This document shows, one piece after another, positions 53,223-61,313 of a DNA stretch of 64,000 bases. The stretch covers positions 267,572 through 331,571 of the forward strand of contig PAPF01000007.1 in the NCBI GenBank assembly GCA_002708825.1, read 5' to 3'. The DNA comes from Phyllobacteriaceae bacterium. GTDB taxonomy: Bacteria; Pseudomonadota; Alphaproteobacteria; Rhizobiales; Rhizobiaceae. Position numbers and translations under genes: made by a program. The first letter of the stretch is position 1; every line of letters begins with the position of its first letter. The notes beneath the pieces are model-generated. The model ran no database searches. It saw nothing but the letters and a program-made list of their open reading frames with translations, and was not told the DNA's origin.

Positions 53223-53753
53223 ATGTCCACGCACGGCACGAATGAGACGGAGGCGCGGCCCGCCTCCGTCCCGCAGAGGGTCGCGTCCGCGCTCATCCGC
53301 CTCGGCGGCGCGCTCGCGACCCTCCTGATCCTGATGGTCTTCGCGATTGTCGTGTTCGCCATCGTGCGGCGTTACCTGATCGACAGCCCGCTCCTGTGGG
53401 GTGACGAGTTCATCGGCTACATGCTGGTCGCCATCGTCATGCTGGGTGCGGCCGAGGCGTTGCGGCGTGGCGACCATATTGCCATCGACCTGCTGGCGAA
53501 CCATGCCGGCAGGCGAGGGCGCCTGGCGCTCGAGATCCTCGGCTCTGCCGCGGTCATCGTCTTCGCGGGCCTGCTGGGCTGGAGTGCGTGGAAATCCATC
53601 GCATTCGCGCGTGCCTTCGGCTCCTACTCGGTTGGCTATATCGAGATCGAGACCTGGATCCCGCAGGTGCCCATGCTGGCCGGCGCGTTCCTGCTGATCG
53701 TCGCGGCGGCCGCACGTCTCTTCACCCTGGTCGCGGAGCATCGCGGCCGATGA
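53223..53753 (+). CDS. TRAP transporter small permease (DctQ)
   Basis: A 176-residue protein with four membrane helices, containing VRRYLIDSPLLWGDEFIGYML and LGAAEALRRGDHIAIDLL, the DctQ signature. It starts 9 bases after dctP and overlaps dctM by four bases (ATGA). Confidence 0.92.
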   Translation: MSTHGTNETEARPASVPQRVASALIRLGGALATLLILMVFAIVVFAIVRRYLIDSPLLWGDEFIGYMLVAIVMLGAAEALRRGDHIAIDLLANHAGRRGRLALEILGSAAVIVFAGLLGWSAWKSIAFARAFGSYSVGYIEIETWIPQVPMLAGAFLLIVAAAARLFTLVAEHRGR

Positions 53754-55036
53754 CCATCCTGATCGTCTTCGCCGTCGTCATCGCCGTCCTGCTCGCCGGC
53801 ATTCCCATCTTTGCCGCGCTCGGCCTGACCGCGGCCGGCATCCTGCTCATCTTCGAGGGCAGCGTGTCGAGCATCGCCGATACCGTCTTCGCCCATCTCA
53901 ACAAGCCGATCCTGACAACCATCCCGCTATTCGTGCTGATGGCCCAGATCATGATCCGCGCCCGGGTGATCGACGATCTCTACCAGTTCGCGCACACCGT
54001 GATCGGCCATGTGCGCGGAGGGCTCGGCGTCGCCACGGTGCTTGCCTGCACGATCTTCGCCGCCATATCCGGATCCTCGGTCGCCACCGCGCTGTCCATC
54101 GGTTCCAGCGCGCTGCCGCAGATGAAGCGCTTCGGCTACCGCGAACGCGATGCGCTGGGCGTCATCGCCGCCGGTGGCACGCTCGGCATCCTCATTCCGC
54201 CATCGGGACCGATGATCCTCTATGCCATCGTTTCGGAGGTCTCGATCGGCGCGCTGTTCCTGGCCGGCATCATACCGGGCATGATGCTGGCATTGATCTT
54301 CGCGGGCTTTTGCATCGTCCAGGCCTGGCACAGGAACGATATCTCGGCGCCCGAGCGCGCCGCCTTCCATGAGATCTGGCGCGCGACGCGGCGCTCTGTC
54401 TGGGCGCTGCTCGCGCCGCCGGTCGTCATGGGCGGCATCTATTTCGGCATTTTCACGGCGTCCGAAGCCGCCGCCGCCGGAACGCTCTACGCGCTTCTCG
54501 TCGCCGTTCTCGTCTATCGCAATTTCGGCCTTCGCGATCTCTATGAATGCGCCTACCAGGCGATGCGCACCTCCATGATGGTGTTCATGATCATCGCCGG
54601 CGCGGCGATGTTCGGCCACGCGATCACGATCATCCGTCTGCCGGTCGGCGTGACTGAAGCGGTGGCCGGCCTCGGGCTGGGGCCGCTCGGTTTCATCGTC
54701 GCGGTGATGGCGCTGATCTTCGTGCTCGGCATGTTCCTGGAATCCATCGCGATCATCCTGATCACGACGCCCATCCTGCTGCCGGCCATGACCCATCTGG
54801 GCATCGATCCGCTCTGGTACGGAATCCTCCTGATGGTCAATCTCGAACTGGCCATGATCACCCCGCCGGTCGGCATGAACCTGTTCGTCATCAAGGGCAT
54901 CACGGACAAACCCCTGTCGGAGGTGGTCAAGGGCGCGGCCCCCTACGTGGCGCTGATGCTCCTCGGCCTGGCCCTGCTGATCGCGTTTCCGGGGCTTGCG
55001 ACCTGGTTGCCCTACACCGCCGGTTTCGGACGCTAG
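53750..55036 (+). CDS. TRAP transporter large permease (DctM)
   Basis: A 428-residue protein with about 12 membrane helices. Typical DctM segments: IFAAISGSSVATALSIGSSALPQM, GTLGILIPPSGPMILYAI and MITPPVGMNLFVI. It begins in an ATGA overlap with dctQ and is the last gene of this operon. Convergent with the iclR gene. Confidence 0.93.
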   Translation: MTILIVFAVVIAVLLAGIPIFAALGLTAAGILLIFEGSVSSIADTVFAHLNKPILTTIPLFVLMAQIMIRARVIDDLYQFAHTVIGHVRGGLGVATVLACTIFAAISGSSVATALSIGSSALPQMKRFGYRERDALGVIAAGGTLGILIPPSGPMILYAIVSEVSIGALFLAGIIPGMMLALIFAGFCIVQAWHRNDISAPERAAFHEIWRATRRSVWALLAPPVVMGGIYFGIFTASEAAAAGTLYALLVAVLVYRNFGLRDLYECAYQAMRTSMMVFMIIAGAAMFGHAITIIRLPVGVTEAVAGLGLGPLGFIVAVMALIFVLGMFLESIAIILITTPILLPAMTHLGIDPLWYGILLMVNLELAMITPPVGMNLFVIKGITDKPLSEVVKGAAPYVALMLLGLALLIAFPGLATWLPYTAGFGR

Positions 55037-55082
55037 ACGCCGTGCGGAGCGTACAGGCGAGGCACGGCACGGCGAAGCGTTG

Positions 55083-55853
55083 TCACAGGCCCAGCGCCCG
55101 CGCCACCCGTGCGGCGGCGTCCATCATCCGCCGCAGGTGCCTTGGTTCGCCGTCGCCGCGCATCTGCGGCGTCAGTCCCGCCATGGAAAGGGCGCAGACG
55201 ATCTCGCCCTCGCCATTGATCACCGGCACCGCCAGGGCCGCCAGGCCGAGGGTCACGTCGTCCTCGGCATATTCCCAGCCGCGCTGGCGGATTTCGTCGA
55301 GATGGCGGCGGAAGGCCCCGGCATCGGTGATCGCATGCGGGGTCACCGGCAGCAGCGGTTCCGACAGCACCCGCGCGATCTCGGCCTCTGGTTGATGGGA
55401 AAGCAGGAGTTTCGGTGCGCCGCCGGAGTTCAGCGGCAGGGTGCCGCCGACCGGCCACCAGTGCACTTCCATGCCCTGCATGTCGTGGATGCGTTCAAGG
55501 CAAAGCGCGGAGTGGTTCCGGTAGACCGACAGGAAGGTGGTCAGATGCAACTCGTTGGCGATGGCCGTCAGTTCCGGAACCGCGACCGAGCGCAGGTCGA
55601 AATCGTCGACGACGCTGGCGGCCAGTTCGCGCAGCAGGCGCCCGAGACCATAGCGCTGCGAAGCCGGATCCTGCACGATCAGCCCTGAATTCATCATGGT
55701 CAGAAGCAGGCGCCGGGTCGTGCCCTTGTCGAGGCCTGCGGCTGAGGAAACCTCCGCAAGCGACTGTTTCGGCTGGTTCTTGAACGTCCGCAGGATATCG
55801 GCGGCACGGGTCACCGCGCGCACATTGCCCGAATTTCGTTCCTGCTGCTCCAT
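55083..55853 (-). CDS. IclR-family transcriptional regulator
   Basis: A 256-residue IclR regulator: winged helix-turn-helix (RAADILRTFKNQPKQSLAEV, then SSAAGLDKGTTRRLLLTMM) and a C-terminal effector domain with LAALAVPVINGEGEIVCALSM. ATG 55853 has GGGAGAAG upstream. It is divergent from the metallo-beta-lactamase-fold gene, and the 183-bp gap contains a perfect palindrome and a good promoter. By family logic it represses or activates the hydratase-lyase-ABC operon in response to its substrate. Confidence 0.93.
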   Translation of the reverse strand: MEQQERNSGNVRAVTRAADILRTFKNQPKQSLAEVSSAAGLDKGTTRRLLLTMMNSGLIVQDPASQRYGLGRLLRELAASVVDDFDLRSVAVPELTAIANELHLTTFLSVYRNHSALCLERIHDMQGMEVHWWPVGGTLPLNSGGAPKLLLSHQPEAEIARVLSEPLLPVTPHAITDAGAFRRHLDEIRQRGWEYAEDDVTLGLAALAVPVINGEGEIVCALSMAGLTPQMRGDGEPRHLRRMMDAAARVARALGL

Positions 55854-55949
55854 GCTTCTCCCAGACCCTCCCGAGCACGCCGCGCCAAGCCCGTTGGGGC
55901 GCGGTTTCGCAGATACTATCCATTGCAAGGGAAGGCAATTTGTCAATAC

Positions 55950-55968
55950 CGTTTCACGATATGAAACG
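55950..55968. promoter_or_regulatory. IclR-type operator
   Basis: CGTTTCA (55950-55956), N5, TGAAACG (55962-55968): a perfect 7-5-7 palindrome, close to GTTTCA/TGAAAC sites used by IclR-family proteins. It lies 11 bases before the -35 element of the rightward promoter. A TGTCAA (TTGACA on the minus strand, 55941-55946) on its other side may serve the iclR gene itself. Confidence 0.75.
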
Positions 55969-55979
55969 CATTTTGTCTG

Positions 55980-56008
55980 TTGACACGATTTCGAGACACT
56001 GTTTAGCT
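55980..56008 (+). promoter_or_regulatory. Sigma70-type promoter for the MBL-FAD-hydratase-lyase operon
   Basis: TTGACA (55980-55985), 17-nt spacer, TTAGCT (56003-56008). The consensus -35 and ideal spacing make it one of the clearest promoters in the window. The first gene starts at 56037, after GGGAGGACAGGGAGGAAC. Confidence 0.7.
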
Positions 56009-56036
56009 GACCGGGAGGACAGGGAGGAACGGGTTC

Positions 56037-56951
56037 ATGCCGGCATGGCAGGTGGGAGACGTGACGATTGAGCGGGTCGAGGAGTTTTCCTCGCCGGGCT
56101 TTCACCCGTCGCAACAGTTCCCGGATTTCGATCCCTCGATTTTCGATACATTTCCGGAACTCCGCGATATCGACCGGATCGATCCGCAAACCGGCAGCAC
56201 CTTTGCCAGCATCCACGCCTGGCTTGTGCGCCACGGCGGCGAGATCATCCTGGTCGACACGGCGACCGGCAACGGCAAGGAACGGCTCGATCCGAAGTTC
56301 GGCCGCTTCCACATGCTCGACACCGACTTCCTGGGCGAACTGGCACGCCATGGCGTGAAGCCGGAAGACGTCGACGTGGTCGTCAACACGCACATGCATG
56401 TCGACCATTCCGGCTGGAACACCCGTCTCGTGGATGGCCGTTGGGTGCCGACCTTTCCCAATGCCCGCTACGTCTTCGGCCGCGACGAATATGCCAACTG
56501 GCAGCCCGGCGGCGTCACGGCCCTTGCCCAGCCGGAAGGCCGGCCCGTCATCGTCGACAGCATCGAACCCGTGGTCGAGGCCGGTCTTGTCGACTGGGTC
56601 GGCGACGGCGACGAGTTGCGACCGGGCATGACATTCCGCGCGGCGCCGGGGCACACCAGCGGCCAGCTTGTGCTGGAGGTCGTCTCGGACGGCCAGATGG
56701 CCATCTTCACCGGCGATTGCATGCACCGGGCGATGCAGGTCTTCAAGCCGGATCTCAACTGTTTCCTTTGCGAGGACAACACCCTGGCGCCGGTGACGCG
56801 GGCGCGCCTGCTGGAGCGCTGCGCGGACAATGACGCGCTGATCTTTCCGGCCCACTTCGACCGGCCGCATGCCGGACGCATCGCGCGGCGCGCGGATGGC
56901 GGTTTCCGCTTCATCCCCGTGGCGCCGCAAGACCGAGACGAGAAGGAATGA
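56037..56951 (+). CDS. Metallo-beta-lactamase-fold hydrolase
   Basis: A 304-residue MBL-fold protein with the metal motif NTHMHVDHSGW (H119, H121, D123, H124), a further His in APGHTSGQ, Asp in FTGDCMH, and a last His in PAHFDRPH, so two metals can bind. No signal peptide. The family includes lactonases, thioesterases and lactamases; the substrate here is unknown. First gene of a coherent operon; it overlaps the FAD dehydrogenase gene by four bases. A lactone or ester hydrolysis step before or after oxidation would fit. Confidence 0.88.
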   Translation: MPAWQVGDVTIERVEEFSSPGFHPSQQFPDFDPSIFDTFPELRDIDRIDPQTGSTFASIHAWLVRHGGEIILVDTATGNGKERLDPKFGRFHMLDTDFLGELARHGVKPEDVDVVVNTHMHVDHSGWNTRLVDGRWVPTFPNARYVFGRDEYANWQPGGVTALAQPEGRPVIVDSIEPVVEAGLVDWVGDGDELRPGMTFRAAPGHTSGQLVLEVVSDGQMAIFTGDCMHRAMQVFKPDLNCFLCEDNTLAPVTRARLLERCADNDALIFPAHFDRPHAGRIARRADGGFRFIPVAPQDRDEKE

Positions 56952-58561
56952 ACCCCATGGCCGATGCCCAGTTGACACCGGATGCCGTTTCCGCAGCACT
57001 TGCCGAATTGTCGGCCTTTGCGGACTGTGCCTTCCGGGGTGACGACGCGACGCGCGACTACTATGCCAACGATGTCTTCTGGCAGCCCGGCATCCGCCCG
57101 CTCGGCGTGGCCATGCCCGAAACGGCACAAGCCGCGGCGGCGGCTGTCGGCATTTGCACGCGCGCCGGAATCGCCATCGTGCCGCGTGGCGGCGGCATGT
57201 CCTACACCAAGGGCTATCTTCCCGCCCACGAGAACGCTGTCGTCTTCGACATGCGCAAGCTGGCGCGCGTCGTCGAGGTGAATGCCGATGACCTTTACAT
57301 CACCGTCGAGGCCGGCTGCACCTGGGAACAGGTCAACGCGGCACTGGAAAAGACTGGGCTGAGGACCGGCTACTGGGGCCCGCTGTCGGGCGTGAATGCC
57401 ACGGTCGGCGGCGCGCTGTCGCAGAACAGCGCCTTCTTCGGCTCGGCGCTCAATGCCACCGTCGCCGAATCCGTGATCGGCCTGGAAGTGATCCTCGCCA
57501 ATGGCGAACGCGTGCGCACGGGATCGGGCGGCAGGCGCGGCGCAAAGCCGTTCAGCCGCGAAGGCGGGCCGGACATGACCGGACTGTTCCTTGGCGACAA
57601 CGGCGCGCTCGGCCTGAAATGCGCCGCGACGCTGCGTCTGTGGCCGGCTCCCGCGGAAGTCGACTACCTGTCCTTCGGTTTCCCAACCATGGCCGACATG
57701 GCTGCCGTCCAGGTGGGTCTGGCGCGCGAACGCCTGGTGTCGGAAGGTTTCGGCATCGACCGGACGAAAGCCTCTCACTCGGCCTCGGTCAACCGCATTT
57801 CCGATGGTCTCAAGACACTCGGCAACCTGGTGCGCGGCGGCAAGACGGTCGCGTCCGGTATCAAGGATGCCGCGCGCGCTGCCGCCGGTGGCGCGTCCTT
57901 CCTCAAGGACCATGCCTATACGCTCCACCTGGTTCTGGAAGGCCGCAACGCGGAGGAACTGAAGACATCCATGGCAAGGGCGCGCGCCATCGGCACGGCG
58001 CATGGCGTGGAGATCGAGAACACCGTGCCCAAGGTCATGCGCTCCAAGCCCTTCAGCCCGGTGCGCGGCATGCTCGGGCTCAATGGCGAGCGCTGGGTTC
58101 CCATCCATGCGGTTTTCCCGATGGGCGACTGGAAGCGCGTGGTGGAGGCCAACGACGCCTTCTTCGCCGAGCACAAGGCGGAGATGGAGCGCCATGGCAT
58201 CGTCTATTCGGTGATGACGATGACGGTTGGCGGCGAGTTCTTCATCGAACCGGCCTTCTACTGGAACGACGAGATCACGCCGCTTCATGCCGAAAGCCTC
58301 GGCGAGGATGTGGTCCGTCCCTGGCGCAACCGGCCGGCCAACGAGGCGGCGCGCGAGGCGGTCGCAGAACTGCGCGCGGCAACCCAGGACCTTTATATCT
58401 CGCTGGGCGGCGTCAACTGGCAGGTCGCCCGCGACTATCCGTTCCGGTCGGTGCTGGAGCCTGCGACCTGGGCGCTCCTGCAAGCGGTCAAGGATGCGGT
58501 CGATCCGGACGGGCTGATGAATCCGGGCTCGCTCGGGCTCGGGTCCGAAAACCAGCGATAA
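56948..58561 (+). CDS. FAD-linked oxidase/dehydrogenase (PCMH fold, glycolate/lactate-dehydrogenase-like)
   Basis: A 537-residue flavoprotein with the PCMH FAD-binding domain (IAIVPRGGGMSYTKGY, SGVNATVGGALSQNSAFFGS) and a C-terminal cap ending in DPDGLMNPGSLGLG. Related enzymes oxidise 2-hydroxy acids, lactones or aromatic alcohols. No iron-sulfur subunit gene (glcF-like) is present, so it may act alone. The start overlaps the MBL gene (ATGA); a second ATG lies at 56957. It probably oxidises a hydroxy acid intermediate of this operon. Confidence 0.88.
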   Translation: MNPMADAQLTPDAVSAALAELSAFADCAFRGDDATRDYYANDVFWQPGIRPLGVAMPETAQAAAAAVGICTRAGIAIVPRGGGMSYTKGYLPAHENAVVFDMRKLARVVEVNADDLYITVEAGCTWEQVNAALEKTGLRTGYWGPLSGVNATVGGALSQNSAFFGSALNATVAESVIGLEVILANGERVRTGSGGRRGAKPFSREGGPDMTGLFLGDNGALGLKCAATLRLWPAPAEVDYLSFGFPTMADMAAVQVGLARERLVSEGFGIDRTKASHSASVNRISDGLKTLGNLVRGGKTVASGIKDAARAAAGGASFLKDHAYTLHLVLEGRNAEELKTSMARARAIGTAHGVEIENTVPKVMRSKPFSPVRGMLGLNGERWVPIHAVFPMGDWKRVVEANDAFFAEHKAEMERHGIVYSVMTMTVGGEFFIEPAFYWNDEITPLHAESLGEDVVRPWRNRPANEAAREAVAELRAATQDLYISLGGVNWQVARDYPFRSVLEPATWALLQAVKDAVDPDGLMNPGSLGLGSENQR

Positions 58562-58603
58562 GCAATCGACCGGCGCGTCAACACGCCGGCGGGAGGAGAT
58601 GGC

Positions 58604-59860
58604 ATGGGTCATACGATAACCGAAAAGATCCTGGCGCGGGCCGCGGGCCTGCCCAGCGTGCGCGCGGGCGACGAGATCATGGCGAAACCCGATTTCGTGC
58701 TCGCCTACGACTTTCCCGGCTACACGGACGTCTACTTCAAGCAGATGAAGGAGGAGTTCGGCATCGACAAGGTGGCAGAACCGGAGCGCTACGGCATCTT
58801 CATCGATCACATGGTTCCCGTCGCCACGCCCAAGGAAGAGGAACTGCACGAAGGCACCCGCAAGTGGTGCGCGGAAAACGGCGTCGAACTGTTCGAGCGC
58901 CGCGGTATCGGCCACCAGGTGGCAGCCGAGGTCGGCTTTGCCACGCCCGGCGCGTTTGTGGTCCATTTCGACGGCCATATCAGCCAGTTGGGCACCTATG
59001 GCACGCTCGGCATCGGCATGCGGCGCAACGTGCTGGAAGCCTTCGTGCGCGAGAAGGTCTCCATCAAGGTTCCCGAAACCGTGCGGGTGAACCTCACCGG
59101 CACGCTGAGGCCCGGCGTCATGGCGCGCGACGTCTTTCACCACATCGTCCGCGTGCTCGGCCCGGCCTCCTGCCGTTTCCAGGTCATGGAACTGGGCGGC
59201 GACGGCCTGGAGGGCCTGACGACCGAAGGCATCCAGTCGATCACCTGCCTGGCGATGTTCACGGGCGCCCTGACCGCCATCGTCAACCCGGACCAGAAGC
59301 GGCTCGACTATGCGCTGCCGCGCGCCCGCAAGAAACTGGAGCCGGTCTACAGCGATCCTGACGCCAACTACGCGGCGGTCCATGAAATCGACCTGTCGGA
59401 ACTGGAGCCCATCGTTGTCGTGCCGCCGACCCCGGCCAATACGCGCAACCTGTCCGACTATGCCGGGCTGGAGGTGCAGACCGGCTATCTGGGATCGTGC
59501 GCGTCCGGCCGCCTGGAAGACATCGAGATCGCCGCGAAGATACTGGAGGGCAGGCGGGTCAAGACGGGCTTCAGCCTGCATGTCATTCCCACCAGCCAGG
59601 AGATCATGGCCGAGGCCGCGCGGCGCGGTTACATCTCCACGCTTGTCGAGGCCGGCGCCTTCGTCTCCTCGCCAAGCTGCGACTACTGCTTCGGCCGCAT
59701 CGCGACGATGACGGAGAACCAGCGCGCGGTGTCCACGGGCACGCTGAACGTGAAGGGTCGCATGGGAAGCCCGGATTCCGAGATTTACCTGTGCAATGCC
59801 GCTGCCGTCGCGGCTTCGGCGATCGAGGGGCGGATCACCGACCCCCGCAAGTATCTGTGA
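58604..59860 (+). CDS. Aconitase-superfamily large subunit (LeuC-like), altered substrate site
   Basis: A 418-residue LeuC-type subunit of a [4Fe-4S] hydro-lyase. The three cluster cysteines are present: C299 in LGSCASGRLEDIE, C359 and C362 in SPSCDYC. The catalytic-side motifs FIDHMVP (68-70 DHM) and GIGHQVAAEVGF also match LeuC. However, the family DSHT motif reads DGHIS (123-127), so the serine that contacts substrate is lost. It is not likely to be the leucine-biosynthesis enzyme, because leuD next to it is also altered and leuB/leuA are absent. It forms the dehydratase with the 59869 gene. Confidence 0.9.
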   Translation: MGHTITEKILARAAGLPSVRAGDEIMAKPDFVLAYDFPGYTDVYFKQMKEEFGIDKVAEPERYGIFIDHMVPVATPKEEELHEGTRKWCAENGVELFERRGIGHQVAAEVGFATPGAFVVHFDGHISQLGTYGTLGIGMRRNVLEAFVREKVSIKVPETVRVNLTGTLRPGVMARDVFHHIVRVLGPASCRFQVMELGGDGLEGLTTEGIQSITCLAMFTGALTAIVNPDQKRLDYALPRARKKLEPVYSDPDANYAAVHEIDLSELEPIVVVPPTPANTRNLSDYAGLEVQTGYLGSCASGRLEDIEIAAKILEGRRVKTGFSLHVIPTSQEIMAEAARRGYISTLVEAGAFVSSPSCDYCFGRIATMTENQRAVSTGTLNVKGRMGSPDSEIYLCNAAAVAASAIEGRITDPRKYL

Positions 59861-59868
59861 GGTCCGCC

Positions 59869-60378
59869 ATGGGATTGCAGAACCTCAAGGGGCGCGTTGC
59901 CTTCATCTTCGAGGAAGACGACTTCGACGTCGACCAGATCGTCGGCGTCAAGAACATCAAGATCCAGGATCTCGACGAACTCGCCGGCCTGGCCATGAAG
60001 TCCTACGATCCGGACTTCGCCAGCCAGGTGCGCAAGGGCGACGTGATCGTCGGCGGCTGGAATTTCGGCTACGGCCACCCGCATTATCCGCCGATGAAGG
60101 CTCTGCGCCATCTCGGCGTCGCCGGCGTGATCGCCGAGTCCTTTTCGCCCGGCTACTGGCGCGGCGAGATATCGATGGGCTTCCCGCAATGCAGTTGTCC
60201 CGGCATCCGCGCTGCGGTGAACCGCTGGGACGAGATCGAGGTGGACTGGCAGGCAGGCGTCGTGCGCAACCTTACGCAAGGCACCGAAATCGCCTTCGAG
60301 CCCATGGCCCAGAGCGATGCGCTGATGCTCGAAGCCGGCGGCCTGCTCCCGTACCTGAAGATGAACCCGGCCGGCTGA
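59869..60378 (+). CDS. Aconitase-superfamily small subunit (LeuD-like), active-site loop replaced
   Basis: A 169-residue swivel-domain partner of the large subunit at 58604. The overall pattern is LeuD-like (GGWNFG, then VAGVIAESFSPGYW). Where LeuD/aconitase have GCGSSREHA, with the catalytic serine and a substrate-binding arginine, this protein has GYGHPHYPP (67-75). The Ser and Arg are both missing, so the chemistry or substrate must differ. It starts 8 bases after the large subunit gene, with GAGG as ribosome site, and is clearly translated with it. I know of no characterised enzyme with this loop. Confidence 0.88.
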   Translation: MGLQNLKGRVAFIFEEDDFDVDQIVGVKNIKIQDLDELAGLAMKSYDPDFASQVRKGDVIVGGWNFGYGHPHYPPMKALRHLGVAGVIAESFSPGYWRGEISMGFPQCSCPGIRAAVNRWDEIEVDWQAGVVRNLTQGTEIAFEPMAQSDALMLEAGGLLPYLKMNPAG

Positions 60379-60401
60379 GGCCCCAACGAGAGGTATCCCC
60401 C

Positions 60402-61265
60402 ATGGCACGCAAGCCTGACCTGAAAGCCCGCGCCACGGCCCAGAAGACCGTCTGGGCAGCCGGCGCCTATGACGCGCTTTCCGCCAAGTTCATCCAGCAT
60501 GCCGGCTTCGATGCCGTCATGACATCCGGCTTCGGCATTTCGGCGAGCCATCTCGGCCAGCCCGATGCCGAACTCTACACCATGTCGGAAAATCTCGCCG
60601 TCACCCGGCACGTGGTCAACGCCGTCGATGTGCCGGTGATCGCCGACATCGACACCGGCTACGGCAACGCGATCAACGTCATGCGCACCGTGCGCGAATT
60701 CGAGGCCGCCGGCGTCACGGCGGTGATCCTGGAAGACCAGGTGGCGCCCAAGCGCTGCCCGATCTGCGTGGCCGGCGTGGAGGTCATCCCGCTCGACGAG
60801 GGCATCGCCAAGATCGAGGCCGCCGCCGCCGCCCGCCAGGACCCCAACATGCTGATCATCGCGCGCACCGACGTTGTCGACCATGCCGAGGCGATCGAGC
60901 GCGGCAAGGCCTATGCGAAGGCCGGCGCCGACATCATCCAGCCGATCTCGAAATGCTTCAATTCCATCGAGGGCCTGCGGGCCATGCGCGAGGGCTGCGG
61001 CGTGCCGCTCTCGCTCCAGGTGCTGGGCTGGCTGGAGAAGGACCTGTCGCCCGAGGAAATCGAGAGCGTGGCCGGCATCGCCACCTTCCCGCTCGTGCCC
61101 CTCATGACGGTCGCCCATGCGCTGCAGGAGAACCTGGCGCAACTGGCCCGCACGCGCTCGTCGAAGAACCTGCCGCGGCCGGTCACGGGCCACAATGAAT
61201 TCATCGACTTCATCGGCTTCGGCGAGGTGGAGGAACTGCAGCTGAAATACCTTCGCGCCGGATGA
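60402..61265 (+). CDS. Isocitrate lyase/PEP-mutase-superfamily lyase
   Basis: A 287-residue (beta/alpha)8-barrel enzyme. Mg-binding residues D82 and D84 (ADIDTGYGN) and E111 (LEDQ) are in place, and a cysteine (C119, PKRCP) sits on the mobile catalytic loop, as in C-C lyases but not in PEP mutase. The loop differs from the usual KRCGH: it reads KRCPIC. Relatives split methylisocitrate or 2,3-dimethylmalate into pyruvate plus an acid. With the adjacent dehydratase it forms a hydratase-lyase pair resembling dimethylmaleate hydratase/dimethylmalate lyase of nicotinate breakdown. Confidence 0.9.
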   Translation: MARKPDLKARATAQKTVWAAGAYDALSAKFIQHAGFDAVMTSGFGISASHLGQPDAELYTMSENLAVTRHVVNAVDVPVIADIDTGYGNAINVMRTVREFEAAGVTAVILEDQVAPKRCPICVAGVEVIPLDEGIAKIEAAAAARQDPNMLIIARTDVVDHAEAIERGKAYAKAGADIIQPISKCFNSIEGLRAMREGCGVPLSLQVLGWLEKDLSPEEIESVAGIATFPLVPLMTVAHALQENLAQLARTRSSKNLPRPVTGHNEFIDFIGFGEVEELQLKYLRAG

Positions 61266-61313
61266 ACCCATCACCGGCACGTTACACTCGTGTTCAACAG
61301 GGAGGACTTTGAA

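Noticed and set aside
56468-59581. Open frame of about 1000 codons antisense to the MBL, FAD-dehydrogenase and LeuC-like genes
   Set aside because: It spans three clearly real genes on the other strand and has antisense-type composition with no ribosome site or domain.
58604-60378. Annotation of the two subunits as leucine-biosynthesis isopropylmalate isomerase (leuCD)
   Set aside because: Active-site motifs differ in both chains, no leuA or leuB is nearby, and the operon is catabolic with a transporter and an IclR regulator.
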